NCBI GenBank assembly: GCA_027422505.1
Contig: JAPQWV010000301.1
Coordinates: 186,001-250,000 of the forward strand
From: Craterostigma plantagineum
Taxonomy: Eukaryota > Streptophyta > Magnoliopsida > Lamiales > Linderniaceae
Reading direction: 5' to 3'
DNA: 64,000 bases
Shown: piece after piece, positions 1 to 11,792 of the stretch
Numbering within the stretch: the first letter of the stretch is position 1
How the letters are laid out: each line of letters starts with the position of its first letter
Program-made: the position numbers and the translations under genes
The notes under the pieces: model-generated
What the model was told of the DNA's origin: nothing
The model's input: only the letters and a program-made list of their open reading frames with translations
Databases searched by the model: none

Positions 1-900
1 AGTGAAAGCCATGCATGCCGTGCACGTGTCCTAAATTCGCAAAGGCATCCGCGCCAATGCTCCCTAGACCTCATATTTTTCCTTGTCTTGTCTTGTCATG
101 TAGGGCCCTCGGCTAGCTTGCTATGCACCATCATGGAGCTCGAATCCACTAGGGATAAATAAATATAAGTGGCAATACCCACTCAAGGGAGGCTAACCCT
201 AGGGCGCCTTTTCTGTCCCAAGGTGGTTTCATACGCCACGCGGACGCTTCACACTGGTAGCCAAATCTGAGGTAGTCAACACCAGAGGTACCCTCGGTGT
301 CGCTTACTCCCTCAGCTCGCACCCTCCAGGTTTCACGACCCGCCATGAGGGCATTAGCCCTAAAATCATGTCTTGCCTTGTACATGTCATGTCTTAACGG
401 TAGCGCCATACGACGTCACCATGGTAGCATAGAAGAGCCGTGACTCAACTGTGAATCGACATCAGACGCCCATATCGGCGAATCTTTATCGCTCTCAGGC
501 GATCGTATATTATGCACGCTCTCATTTCCTGCCTTTTGTACTAAACGTGCGTGCATATGCTTATGTCATGAATATGCGTGTCATGCCATTATATCATGTA
601 ATTAAATCATGCGTGTCATATAACGCAAATAATTCACGTAGTAAGTCACATAAAATCATAGAAACAAATAACACATAATTATGTGTTGTAGTTGGGACTT
701 CCACTTACCTGATATCCTTAGCTATTAAATTTATCGTACGGTAAGTCGTAAATCTTCAAACCCTAAATATAGAAACATATAAAATTAGGGTTTGTTAGTC
801 TAATTTTATTTTACGAAATTGGCTTAATTTGAAAACCCTAGTTTTGATTTCTATAAATTTCGAAACCCTAAAATTTAGAATTCAACTTAAACTGAAAAAT
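1..900. other. Gene-free segment, unassigned repeat-like DNA
   Basis: No reading frame here resembles a known protein. Bases 120-420 are richer in GC, and the rest is AT-rich. The GC-richer part has the same style as 5740-6000 (a CGCC-rich stretch next to words such as ACTGGTA), so both may be pieces of an LTR-type repeat. I could not align them confidently by eye. Confidence 0.4.
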
Positions 901-904
901 ATCA

Positions 905-2275
905 TTTCAGATATAGATCTCGATATAGTATGTAAGATTTCGATATAGACATTAAAGGTAAATCTCGGCATCACTCAAAAATAAACCTCGACATCATACA
1001 TACTACAATAGACCAAAAATCTCGACATTTTATACTAGCCTTCATATTAAACCTCGATATTATTCCAACTAAAATATCATGATGTCGAGATAAAATCTTC
1101 ATATTGTATAGCTAAAGATGTCGAGATTTACATGGGAATTATAAATAAGATGTCGAAGCTATATATCGAAATAATAACAACATGTCGAGATTACATGTTA
1201 AACTTATAATAATTATCGATATCAACATAGCTCGAGTTTCATTCTACCAATTAACATGACTTCGAAGTGTGTTTGCAGGGACATGTAAAATCTCGACATT
1301 TCAAGTTATAATAATTATCGAGATACAGAACATTGATATGTCATATAAAGATTTCATTAGATATCGAAGCATACAACTTTGACATTCAACTCTCATTTAA
1401 TTCGACACAGCAAATACATCACGGTATGGTGTGAGATGATCTCGAGACATATCTGTCGACATCATAAATAATTGTCGAGATTGTAATCTGAAAATTCCAT
1501 CTTTCACTCGAGATTTTCGATTAAACTCTCTTATTTTTCAAGAACAGTTTAAAGCTTGTTTAAACCTTATTAAAATCCTAAAATAGCTAGTAAAACCCTA
1601 CTTTAAAACCTGAAATTATATACTATTGAACTGCTAAATATCTTAACCTGCTTATAAACGAAAATATGAACTTAAAGTAAGGAATTATACCAATTCCCAA
1701 GCTTAGAAGAACTTCAGTTTCGACTTCCTCCTCTCTTTGTTCTCTGAATGCTTGTTTTTAAGGGTTTTCATATGGGTTAATTGATAAAATAGCACGTTGC
1801 CTTATCTTATCTTAGAGGTTGCGTGAATTGTTAAACAAATGACATCAACTTATTATTTGGTAGTTCTTATCCTATCGTGGTGTGATATTATTACACTATA
1901 TATTTTCTTTGCAGCTAAAAATTCATGGATTATCTCACCTTAGTTTTCGTTTTGAAGAATACCCTAGAATTTAGTATTCCAATGTCTCGACATCTTTTTC
2001 TTCTTATTCTTCACCTCGAGTTTTATATATTTTAGCTCAACAATTTCGGTCTTCAAAGTTTCGAGATTTAAAGATCTCGAGCTTGTAATGTTTCGACACT
2101 TAAAAGATCTTGGGTTTCATCATTTTGGCTTCAAGGATTTCGACATCTTAGGACTTTAAATTCCTTTTTATTTAGCAATATCCTTACTTTGACATCTTAT
2201 CATTTCGACATTCACTTATTTCGGATTTAGTATTTCAATCTTTAAGGAGTTCGAGATCTAAAGATCTCGAGATTC
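905..2275. repeat. Degenerate TCTCGACAT / ATGTCGAGA word array
   Basis: An AT-rich stretch of about 1.4 kb in which the word CTCGACAT, its reverse complement ATGTCGAG, and one-base variants (CTCGATAT, TTCGACAT, GTCGAGAT) recur dozens of times in both orientations at irregular spacing. Examples lie near 963, 985, 1020, 1083, 1120, 1181, 1290, 1465, 2086 and 2250. There is no coding frame and no fixed repeat period, so it is neither an ordinary satellite nor a CRISPR array. Function is unknown. Confidence 0.6.
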
Positions 2276-3300
2276 CTAGTTCCGAAACCCTAATATATCA
2301 AAATCTCTATCTAGCCTTTCTGAAATCTTTTCCTACCAATTCATGTTCCTTAAGACATGGTATCAACATTTAATAAATTAAATCAACTTTTCTCGGTTAG
2401 CATACCATGTACTAAAAACCCTAAAATCAATAACTAACCTAAATTTAAAATCTACTTTCTAACTCATACATGTCATGTTGGCATATAACATGAAATCATT
2501 TAAACACATAAAAAGTCACAAAACATGTCTCATGCAGTCACGTAAATCATACAATATATATGCATATTTATTGGCCGAATTACTTACGGGACTCGCGTAT
2601 TACAGAGGAAAAGCACAACATCGTCTGCAATAAATAATGCTCCCTTTCTTCCTCCACACAAGTCGTCTTAGAATTAATTTGTCTTTAAATATCAATCGTT
2701 CCAGTTTTCAAGAAAAAATATTAACTATTTCCAGTTTTACCTCTTATTTTAGATAGAAATTGTTAAATTTGAATAAGATTTAATTAATGGTAATGGAGAT
2801 TTTACGTTATATATTAATTTTAATATGCGTTTACGGCGTACTATCTGCAAATGATTTGTATTAAAAACATGTCGGTTGGTAAAAATCGCAGTACAAAAGA
2901 TAGGGATCATGGGAAATAATTCCCCATTTTTGTATTCAGAATAATAAATATAAATTCACATACATAAACTTCACCTAAATAAAGTCTTTTTCATATGCAT
3001 CAATATCGGTCCAAGTATGTGTCGCTTTCTCGATGAAAGAAATATGTATCATCTTCACGACTCGGGACAAGGCGTACAGTACACAATCGCCATTTAAAAT
3101 TTATAAGATAGCTATATTTTCCTTCTCAACCGATATTCAACTCTAACATAATAATCAAAGGCCAAGCATGTAAAGCATGATAAATAATTACGTGGACGAG
3201 ATTTGAACCGTACCTGCCAACATAAATGTGCGCAACGAGCTTTCCATTAAAAATGAGAAAAAACAAAACGCCAAAAAGAGGTGGATTTGTTTTCAGAAGT
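2276..3300. other. Gene-free AT-rich segment
   Basis: Nothing recognisable by motif or coding content. The TCGA word array fades out before this stretch, and the segment ends where homology to copia gag begins on the minus strand near 3301. Confidence 0.4.
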
Positions 3301-4118
3301 TAAATTCGGCTCAACGTCTGAGTCTGACTCTTCTTCCGACTCTGAAGGTGAAGGAGGCCTAACGATCTTTTCCTTTCTTGATCTTGAGCTCCTCTTCTCA
3401 GAGACTAAGGCAACTGTGTCTTCGGTCTGTTTGCCTTTCTGCTCTTTGAGAATCTCGCTGATCTCATCCTCATGCTGAGCGAGATTTTCGAACATGGCAT
3501 GGACATCCAACTCCTCTAGATCTTTATTTTGTCGAATCTGAGTGGATACTTTCTTCCATTCCGCGGGCAGAGAAGATAGAAATATGATGTTCGTCTCCAT
3601 GTTGGTCTTCGTTATTTCTATCTTCCTCATCTCGTTGAGAAGAGTGAGGTATCTTTGGTAGATTTCGTATAGACTCTCCTCCGGCTTTGCTTTGAAGGAG
3701 TCGTAGGCAGGTGAGAATGTTCGCCTTTTTGGCCTTTATGCCAACTTCCGTCCTCTGCATCATCCTATGCAGCTCATCCCACATCCCTTTAGCCGATGAG
3801 AGGCTATCAATTTGTGTGTTTATATCGTTGGGATACCCTGCATGAGGGTATTCATGGCTACTAGATCAGCCTTAGCCCGAGCTTTTTCCTCCAGAGAGTA
3901 TTCCCTAGGCTCCTTTAGTCGCCTAGAAGGTGGAATTCGAGGAGTAGCTGTTTCGTCCCCGGGTACATGGACCCAGAATTGTGCCGGTCCCTCTTCAAGA
4001 GACTGCAGCAGATTTTCGGCTTGATCCTTCAGAGAATGAAGCGGCTTCTCCACACTGTGTATTCGCCTCTTTGCAAAATAGGCGGACGGTTGTGATTTCC
4101 AAGCGAGTATGCATCCAT
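3301..4118 (-). pseudogene. gag: Copia gag fragment, copy G
   Basis: Minus-strand copy of the family R gag (UBN2-type capsid region). The ATG is at 4118-4116 and starts MDAYSL, the same start as the plus-strand gag at 53386. Recognisable blocks are the GPAQFWVHVPGDE stretch, the MWDELHRMMQRTEVGIKAKKAN stretch around the middle, and an acidic serine-rich tail. The frame is broken at least twice (near 3800 and 3650). Homology stops near 3301 after the acidic tail (SDVEPN), so zinc knuckle, protease, integrase and RT are missing. It lies directly downstream of its own leader and 5' LTR. It is a dead 5' fragment of a retroelement; what truncated it at 3301 is not visible. Confidence 0.85.
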
Positions 4119-5190
4119 TTTTGTATTAGTCGAGTTGTTGAAAGATCTTCGTTAATTGTTTTGAAGGTTTGAAGATAATGTAACGTGCTTCACAAGTGAC
4201 AAAATTCGTTAGTAGCGTTTGATTCGAAAAATTAGGACGAGAATTATTTTCGATTCAATCTTTAAGGTTTGATCGAAGTTAATTTCGTCGAAATAGAATG
4301 TACTGAGTACTGTTCTCGTGCGAGAAATTTTGTCAGCGAAATATTTTACGAGCGAGATAAATTGTTCAAAATCATTCGGTCGAGAAAAATTTCTTGATCG
4401 TGAATTTATTTCGATCGTAAAGAAACAGTACGTTAGTAAGTTTATCGTCAAGTCAAAATAAATCTGTTGACTAGGAAAGTTTCTCGCGTGTAAATGATTT
4501 TCGCCTGGTCAAACGTTAAATGTTTGACCGAAAAAGTTGTTCGACTGGAGAAAGTTTTTACGCATGCAAAGTCAAAATTAGTCTCTCTCGAAAAAGTTTT
4601 TCGCTGAATAATGCTCGAGAAATATTTCTAACTAAAATCGTTTCTGGTGATGACGGTTCTAGCGCTGACTTCGTATTCTGACCGAGAAAAATTCTCGCGC
4701 CAAGTTTTTCGATCGATAAAGTATTCCGATCATAAACCTAGCGAGAAAAATTAGAACAATCGAGAAAAATTCACAGAATACGATTAATCACATATTCGAG
4801 TAAAAACAAGAAATTAGACAGTGAAATTTCAGGTAATCGCTCGCAATCACTAGCTAACTACGCACGAACAAGCAATTAAACACGTTATGAAGCAAAATAT
4901 GTCGAATTTGAGCAAAATCAGAACGTGTTCTTCAAGTTCTTCGCATAACACTAACACACAGAATTAAATCAATCCTCAATTCGACGTTCAAACAGCTACA
5001 TATTTGATCGTAATCAGCACTTAGAACTTAACTGAGCACAGAAACATCAAATTGAAGTCAATTAAGCACAAAATTATGCTATTGGATCGAAAACAAGTTT
5101 TGCGCCAAACTGTTCTACGGTGGACAGTAACCAGAAAAATGAATTTCGATCCAAATCTAACAATTTTTTATTCAAAACAGAACGAATCTA
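4119..5190 (-). other. 5' leader of copy G, CGATCGAGAAA-rich
   Basis: Non-coding leader between primer site and gag start. It is AT-rich but studded with CpG-containing words of the type TTTTTCGATCGAGAAA in both orientations. It aligns in content and order with the leader of plus-strand copy D at 52346-53385, for example the TTTGACCGAAAAAG block. Confidence 0.75.
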
Positions 5191-5202
5191 CTTTGATACC
5201 AA
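5191..5202 (-). promoter_or_regulatory. Primer binding site, copy G
   Basis: Read on the minus strand this is TTGGTATCAAAG, one base away from the usual plant copia primer site TTGGTATCAGAG, which pairs with the 3' end of initiator tRNA-Met. It starts one base inside the LTR, which identifies 5204-5554 as a 5' LTR. Confidence 0.85.
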
Positions 5203-5203
5203 T

Positions 5204-5554
5204 TGTTAGATCCTATGATTAACAACTCTAAGATCCTAGGCAGGAATTCAAAGTAATTCGACGATTATGATGATCAATGAAATTCGAGTGAAAAACTCCA
5301 ATGTAGAACGTGAGAGAGAATTCGAGTAGAGTGAGAAAGTTACTGTTGTTTCTCTCTCTAGAAATTGAATTGCAAGCCTTTCGGATCAATTTTCAACAAT
5401 TTTTCTATTCAGCTCAAATCCTTTACATGTATTTATACCAAACAAGCTCGGTATAAATATCAAACTAGTCCTAATCTAAGGTCTACTATACAAAACGCCC
5501 CAAGTTACAAGAACGACTAATGAAATCAAGCACAATTAGAAATAGTATCCTACA
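5204..5554 (-). repeat. 5' LTR of copy G (family R)
   Basis: 351 bp, running TGTAGGATAC...CTAACA on the minus strand. It shares with the five other LTRs of this family the CTCTCTAGAAATTG block, the GCTTGCAATT block and the TATTTATACC palindrome over the TATA box. The flanking DNA at 5555 and beyond belongs to a different repeat. Confidence 0.88.
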
Positions 5555-7247
5555 CTTTCGCTTGACTCCCACTATTTTTCTCGAAAAACTATCCTCCCGA
5601 GAAGAGTTTCGGAAACCTCGTTAAAAGTTTCATAGTGGAGTTGATGTCCCCGACTCGACTAGACTCACCTCAGCCTTTAACGCAATATTTGGCTCATCTA
5701 ATCTTATCGAAGTCACGTCGAACGCGAACTTATCCAATAAGAGTTTCAACTATCTTAGTCTCAGTCATTGACCCTCACGACTAACCCTGTTTATTGGGTT
5801 TAACTGCCTAAGTGTGACCTATCAACTTATGCTCAAATCGCACAGAATGTACCGCCCCTTGCTGCCATACGCTTCGTGGGGGGCGGACTGGTATGACGAG
5901 CGGCATCCAAGACCCGAACGCTAACACTAGGGTGGGATATACGACGCCAACTTACTGGAACAAATCGCAAAACTTCCCAATGCTAGACATCTCAAGCATG
6001 ATAGAAGACAGGAATCCAATTCCTTTACCCACTTAGTATTTGTCAAACGGGAGAATAAACCATCTCACATTAGAGCACATAAAACATGCATATCATTTCA
6101 AAAACCAACACGCACGTAAGTAGTAAATTGATCCTAGGAAAATAAACTACAAGACAACACAAACGGATTATTTCTAGCCTATCCCTATTACATGCATCTT
6201 CAAAAGACCTCGGGTCGTCGTACGGGTCTTGAAGTCATCAAACGTCCTTTGTCACTCGAACGCCCTCAAGGTCACCGAACATCAACCACCTTGTCATCGC
6301 CCGGGGGTTGCCTTCCATCAAATGGTACCTCGTCTTCGTATTTAAGTCTAATCTTATAAAATGGTAAATTACAACACGGGGGGTTCATAAGTCCCGAACA
6401 ACCCGTATAAAACAAATACAACCCGGGGAGACGTGACCCTTAACAAATGACCCGAAAACCAAATTCCTAAACCCGCAAGTGCGCCTTAAGTCACATTCAT
6501 AACGAGCACATTGACAATTACATGATTTTAAAGAGAAAGAAAAATTGGGCCTTAAACGGGCCAAGCCCATTAAAAGGCCCGTTAAGGCTTTGAGCATGAA
6601 GCCCTAACAAAGCCGTCGCGACTCAAATCGCTCAGCCGTCAAGTCACGCCGGAGAGCCATGGCGGAGAAGGCCGCCGGCGTGGAGTATCGGATGGAGCCG
6701 GTGCCGCCACCGCCGGCAATGCCACGCTGCGCAACGTGCGCGTGTTTAGCTCGTGCAGAATACTCCCGCGACTCCCTCGTCGCCTCAGCCCCTTTGTGCC
6801 GAGTCACAGCCTCGTCGGGAGAGATCACCGCCGCAGCGTTCCGGCCGAGCCGGAGTCGCTACGGCCGTCTTGCGCAGCACGCACAGTGCGCGCCATCGCA
6901 GTACGCGGCCAAAGCTGCGGACGATCTCAGCCGGGCCACCGCACCTTACGGCAGCGCTGCCCGGGGATGTCGCCTAAGCCACCATGGCTGGCGTCAGACC
7001 CAAAGTTTGAGGCTGATCGGGCCTGCTCAAAGCAGCCCGATCGCGCGGCTGCTCGGGTCCCGCCGTCGCTCGGGTCCCTGTCCGGTTCGTGGTTCATCGT
7101 CGGTCTGTACCGCACGAGTTGGTGGCCATGGGTTGGCAAACGACGCATCGGCAGCCCAACGACGGCCGAACCGTGTCGGCTTTTCGATCGTCTCCCACGC
7201 GCCTCGTTTCAATTTAAACACGTTATGATTCTGATCACAAGCGCCCA
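5555..7247 (-). mobile_element. Internal/leader region of long-LTR element F
   Basis: DNA between the LTR of copy G and the primer site of element F at 7248. The part nearest the primer site (about 6600-7247) is strikingly GC-rich and open in several frames on both strands. No protein family is recognisable, and the overlapping open frames look like a by-product of base composition. The remainder (5555-6600) is gene-free and includes a short GC-rich block near 5870-5940. It is assigned to F because the F primer site faces into it. Copy G probably inserted into it. Confidence 0.45.
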
Positions 7248-7258
7248 CTCTGATACCA
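7248..7258 (-). promoter_or_regulatory. Primer binding site, element F
   Basis: Minus strand TGGTATCAGAG, one base from the end of the putative LTR at 7260. It matches the initiator tRNA-Met 3' end and marks 7260-9208 as a 5' LTR on the minus strand. Confidence 0.75.
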
Positions 7259-7259
7259 C

Positions 7260-9208
7260 TGTTGGGTTACCCGGTGTCTCCCGGAGACGCCATGTCCCTG
7301 GGTACGGTGCGGATCAAAAATTTTCCGAGTTCCCTTATGGCCCTCGTTGCTCGGATTAGAATAGTAACACATAGACATGTAATAGGGCGGGTCAAACCCG
7401 TAGAGAATTAGCAGTTGAAACGAGTGGCAGCTCCTCGTCCTTCTCTTCAAGATTTCGTCGATGGTGGTGGATGGCACTAGATTGTCACGCCGACCTCGCA
7501 GTGTACCACGGAATCCGTTCTCTAAAGATGGCTAGAGAGAACAGAGCCGTCGCGTGAGAGAAGAGTGTGTGCGGTCGGTTTGTGTTTTGTGACTTTAGTT
7601 GATTTCGAAAATCACTTGCTTGCTTTCCCTTCATATGGAGCACGAAATTCTCACCACCAATTATGAAATAGGGCTGCCCTATTTATACTATGGTATATTC
7701 GAAAATCGCTAGGATATCTCAAAATATGATTTTCGATATTACTCCTTAAGTGGAGAGATTTTTGCCATATCTTTCTCTCCCTTATTTAATTCAAAATTCA
7801 TATAAGGATACTTACCATAATTAGACAACTAACTTAAATACTAAGTCAAACAAAGTATATTTAAATATGGCATAAAATTCGAAACTTAATCCAAGATTAA
7901 TTTCGATATTTTCACCTTAAAATAAATAATATTCCAAATACGTTATTTCCATATTTATATTTAATTTTCGAAATTAATTCCCAAGGCATAATTCAAAATC
8001 AGCTTAGGGTCAAATTCCAATTTTTTCCCTCAAGCTTTTTAAGCACTTGGCAAAGCCTAAGTCTCAAAGTTAGTTTCTACGAAGTCCGACTTCGGTCCAT
8101 TAAACGGCCCGAGGCCGACTAAGGCGCGGCCCAACGGCCCAAGGCCCGTTAATGCCTAAAACCCTTTCTCTCCTTATCAGTACACGTTGATGATCCTTTT
8201 AAAGCCCGACTCTCTACGTTCGACTCAATCGGCAAGGGAGGAATCCAAGAGTCCGGCAGTTACCTAGCCAATCCTGCAGTACCGGACTGTAACCCGATTC
8301 GAGTGCGAATTTCGACCCAGTCTTTATTCGAGAACCTTACTATAGATTATAGTACTACGTATAAATCCTTCAGCTGTGTCCCAATCGAGTGACAGCCATG
8401 GTCTATGTCAAACTCACTATACTCGATTCTATGATAAAACGGGGACGAGGCAAATTACCAAAACTACCCTCCATGTCTAACATGAGTTAGTTCGGCCATG
8501 GATTTCGTAATTTCCCGTCGCCGTCCTCATAGGACACTTATCTCAATTACTTGCGAGACTGTGAATCCGTACTCGGCGGTCTAAGCCCGGCAATCACAAA
8601 TCGTCATCAAGACCGCATCTGGCCCGCTGACCCATGCAAAAGCAAATCGGGTCGAGGGGAATCAATGACAGTCGAGACTTCAAAGTCAACTCCTTCAAAG
8701 CCTCTTTCGGTCTAAGGTTCAAGTAAACTACTATAGTGTTGTCGTCGGTCATTGACACTCCTTGAGTAATAAGCCATGTTCGACCGTACGACCCGTGAGT
8801 CAGTGTTCATGAAACGATTCAATCCCTTGATTCGACTCGCATCACAAGTCATGACCTCCGCTTCCAAGCGGGATATCGGCACTCGATAGGTTATTGACAA
8901 ATAAGCCGTAATCGGTTATCCAGCACCCAACTGGAGCCTAAGGCTTACGGACTTTTAATGCTCGAGTTAAGAGTCCACTGGTGCCTTCCTCTCTCGTACC
9001 CATCGAGAAAGTGACTCAACTCGACACATTTGGATTTGTTCATTTATTGCTTTACCGGATGCTTAGTAAAGTACTCTTATATCCAATAAACGAACAACGC
9101 CATTCAATAAACACATAAAAATATCTTATTACATAAAAGGTCCAATGATAAATAAGCTAATGCCTACAATCTAATCCTCGTATAGCATTCGAGGGCATAT
9201 TCCTAACA
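7260..9208 (-). repeat. Putative 1.95-kb LTR of element F
   Basis: Bounded by TGTTGGG at the left and CCTAACA at the right, with a primer site just outside the left end and an abruptly different sequence (copia RT) at 9209. It has no protein-coding content. It contains a (C/G)-rich block GGCCCGTTAA near 8150. No second copy is in the window, so both edges rest on the TG/CA ends, the primer site and the broken RT. The putative 5-base flank at 9209 is CTTGT, and the matching flank is not visible. Confidence 0.6.
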
Positions 9209-9785
9209 CTTGTGTGCGGCAAAGGCTAAGAAAATGCTGATGGCTTCAATTCTTGCGACTGGAGCATAAGTCTCATCATAATCGATTTCTTCCTGTTGAT
9301 TGAATCTTTTTGCTACCAGCCTAGCTTTATTCCGATTACCCACTTAGTACCTATATTGTTTTCCCAGCTGGTCTAGGCACTAAGTTCCAGACTTCCAGCC
9401 TTTCAAACTGGTTGACTTGCTCCTCCATTGCGATTATCCAATCTGGGTCGGCAAGAGCTTCAACTATTTTGCTAGGCTTCTTTTGATTAAGAAAATAGTA
9501 GTAAAGGCTCTCATTTATCGTTGACGCTCGAGTTGTTACGCCAATGGAGGGATCGCCAATTATCTGTGAGTTTGGATGTGCACGGACCCACTTTCTTGTA
9601 TGAGGTTGTGATGATTCAGCTACATTGGTGCCCGCCATTGCTTCTTCACTTTGAACAGCCTGATGTTCCGTAGCTTCTCCAGGTTGAGGTAGTACTGACT
9701 CTCCTGAAGAAATTTCTACTGTCGAATGATGTTCCGTAGGTTCTGCAGTTTGGGGTAGTACGGACTCTCCTGCAGAAATTTCTAT
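9209..9785 (-). pseudogene. pol: Copia RT N-terminal fragment, element H
   Basis: Minus-strand remnant of a copia polyprotein covering the integrase-RT linker and RT start. Visible pieces are two tandem 22-residue linker repeats (EISxGESVLPQ...TEH), the block PSKIVEALADPDWIIAMEEQ, LVPRPAGKTI, and then a frame-shifted RLVAK..NQQE and [13 protein letters not shown] reaching the LTR of element F. It differs clearly from family R, so it is a separate copia lineage. It is interrupted by the LTR at 9208 and truncated at 9785, where a plus-strand RT begins. Confidence 0.8.
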
Positions 9786-11009
9786 TGACTACGACGAGAC
9801 GTATGCTCCTGTTGCCCGAATCGAAGCCATCCTCCTTTTCTTCGCTTATGCGGCTCATAAAGACTTCAAAGTCTATCAAATGGACGTGAAGACCGCCTTT
9901 CTCAATGGCGTGTTAAAAGAGGAAGTCTCGCTCAACCAGAAGGCTTTGTTGATCAAGCACACCCCGATCACGTCTATCGATTGGATAAAGCTCTTTATGG
10001 ACTAAAACAAGTCCCACGTGCTAGGTATCTTGAGCAAACTCCTCGTGAAGTCTGGATTCATTCGAGGAACCATCAATACTACACTCTTCATCAAATGGCA
10101 AGACAAAGATCTGATGGTCGTCCAAGTATACGTCATCATCTTCGGATCAACGAATCCACGGCTTTGCAAGAGATTTGGAGATCTAATAAAGAGCAAGTTT
10201 GAAATGAGTCACATGGGAGAGATGCATTTCTTCTTAGCGCTCCAAGTCAGACAACTCGATGATGGGATTTTCAGCAGTTAGACAAAATACATTAAGGATA
10301 TTCTGAAAAAGTTCCATCAAGATCAGAGTAAGGCCCTCAGCACTCCTATGTCACCAAGCTGCAAGTTGATGCCGATCCCACTGGAAAAATGGTCGACATC
10401 ACCCTTTATCGCAGCATCATTGGGTCTCTTCTATATCTCACATCAAGCCGGCCGGCCATCATGTTGGCCACCTGTTTATGCGTCCGTTTTCAAGCCGACC
10501 CTAAGGAATCTCACATGCCAGCGGTGAAGCGAATCTTGCGCTACCTCAAGGGCACATCTACCTTAGGATTGTGGTATTCTAAATGTACGAATTACAAACT
10601 AATCGGCTATATTGACGCTGACTATGCAGGTTCCCGAATGGACAGGAAAAGCACATCCGATGGCGCTCAATTTCTAGGCAAAAAGCTGGTTTGCTGGTCA
10701 TCCAAAAAGCAGAATTGCGTCTCAACATCGATGGCTGAAGGAGAATATGTCGCCGCCACCAACTGTTGCTCGCAGATGTTATGGATGCGGACTCAACTTC
10801 GCGATTATGGGTACAATTTAAATAATATACCCATTTATAGTGATAGCCAAAGTGCCATTGCAATTACGTGCAATCTTGTACACCATTCACGCACAAAGCA
10901 CATAGATATTAGATATCACTTTATTAAAGACCACGTAGAAAAAGGCACGATTGATATGTACTTCGTGAACATGGAATATCAACTAGCCGACATTTTCACC
11001 AATATATAA
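9786..11009 (+). pseudogene. pol: Copia RT and RNase H, copy E1
   Basis: Plus-strand pol fragment beginning at the RT block [14 protein letters not shown] and running through [26 protein letters not shown] and the RNase H domain (YIDADYAG, STSMAEGEYVAA, YSDSQSAIAI). Several frameshifts fall between 9930 and 10390. The catalytic loop reads VQVYVIIFGS near 10120: the two aspartates of YVDD are deleted, so the RT is inactive. RNase H is open from 10389 but ends early at LADIFTNI followed by a stop, beside a short duplication of TCCTTGTCGGAAA. It is part of a plus-strand family R copy whose 3' half reappears near 19444-23162. Confidence 0.88.
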
Positions 11010-11792
11010 TCCTTGTCGGAAATTGTTTCTAATTCCTTGTCGGAAAACTAGGCATGTTAAATCTTCCGTAATATGTGCTCCCATGTGCACTCATATGTTC
11101 TATGTCGTGTGTTTTGCATCATTAACGTGTCATATTTTGCGTGAATTTCATAAAAAATATAGAAATATATACATATGAATATAAAATTAGGGGAATGACG
11201 ATATCTTTAGGATGCTCGATCTGGTCACATGTAGATTTCCCTGATAAGTGACAGATTAATTGCTTAATTTTGTCAGTCAAGGTCGCATTCTCGTGTCTAA
11301 AGGTCACTAGTTTGTTCCATTCGACACAAAGCCACCTTATAAAAGTGAGGATTCTAGCCTTCTTATTTTTTTCCTTCTACGAATTTCTTTTCGAGCGAGT
11401 CGCACATCAATTGCTTGTCTTAACTAAGTGATTCTTGGCCTCCTACTCGCCTTGCGATAGATCGTTCGGAATATGATTAGAGCAAATAGGAAATTTCTCA
11501 CTTGGTCATATGTATCCTTTGACACAACCTCTAGTCATCTACTTTGAGCCTCCTCAAATTCCTTTTCTTCGTTTGAAAATTCTTTGAGCCTTCAATTGAC
11601 GATCTAAGATTTCGATGGGACGTTCAATCAAGAAAAGGAGGGGGAGAAAAAGAAGACAAACGAAAAAGAAGAAAATGATGACAAAAGAAGGTGGAAAACA
11701 CACACGAGAAATGCTCAACGCACAAAAAAAGCAGTCCAAAAGAACCTACCTCTCGACTACCACTCTTTAGAAGAGGGCATGGATCTTGCCGT

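Noticed and set aside
905..2275. CRISPR-like or satellite array
   Set aside because: The words are short, degenerate, in both orientations and irregularly spaced. There is no repeat-spacer regularity.
5204..5554. Reading this LTR as a 3' LTR with a purine tract at 5555
   Set aside because: The right flank (minus strand ...GTCAAGCGAAAG) faintly resembles the family's 3' flank, but an initiator-Met primer site and a gag gene adjoin the left edge, so 5' LTR is the supported reading.
6659..7359. Several long overlapping open frames on both strands in a GC-rich stretch
   Set aside because: Codons for Arg, Pro, Ser and Ala dominate, there are no recognisable motifs, and open frames appear on both strands at once, as expected from GC-rich DNA lacking stops. 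The place is the leader of element F.
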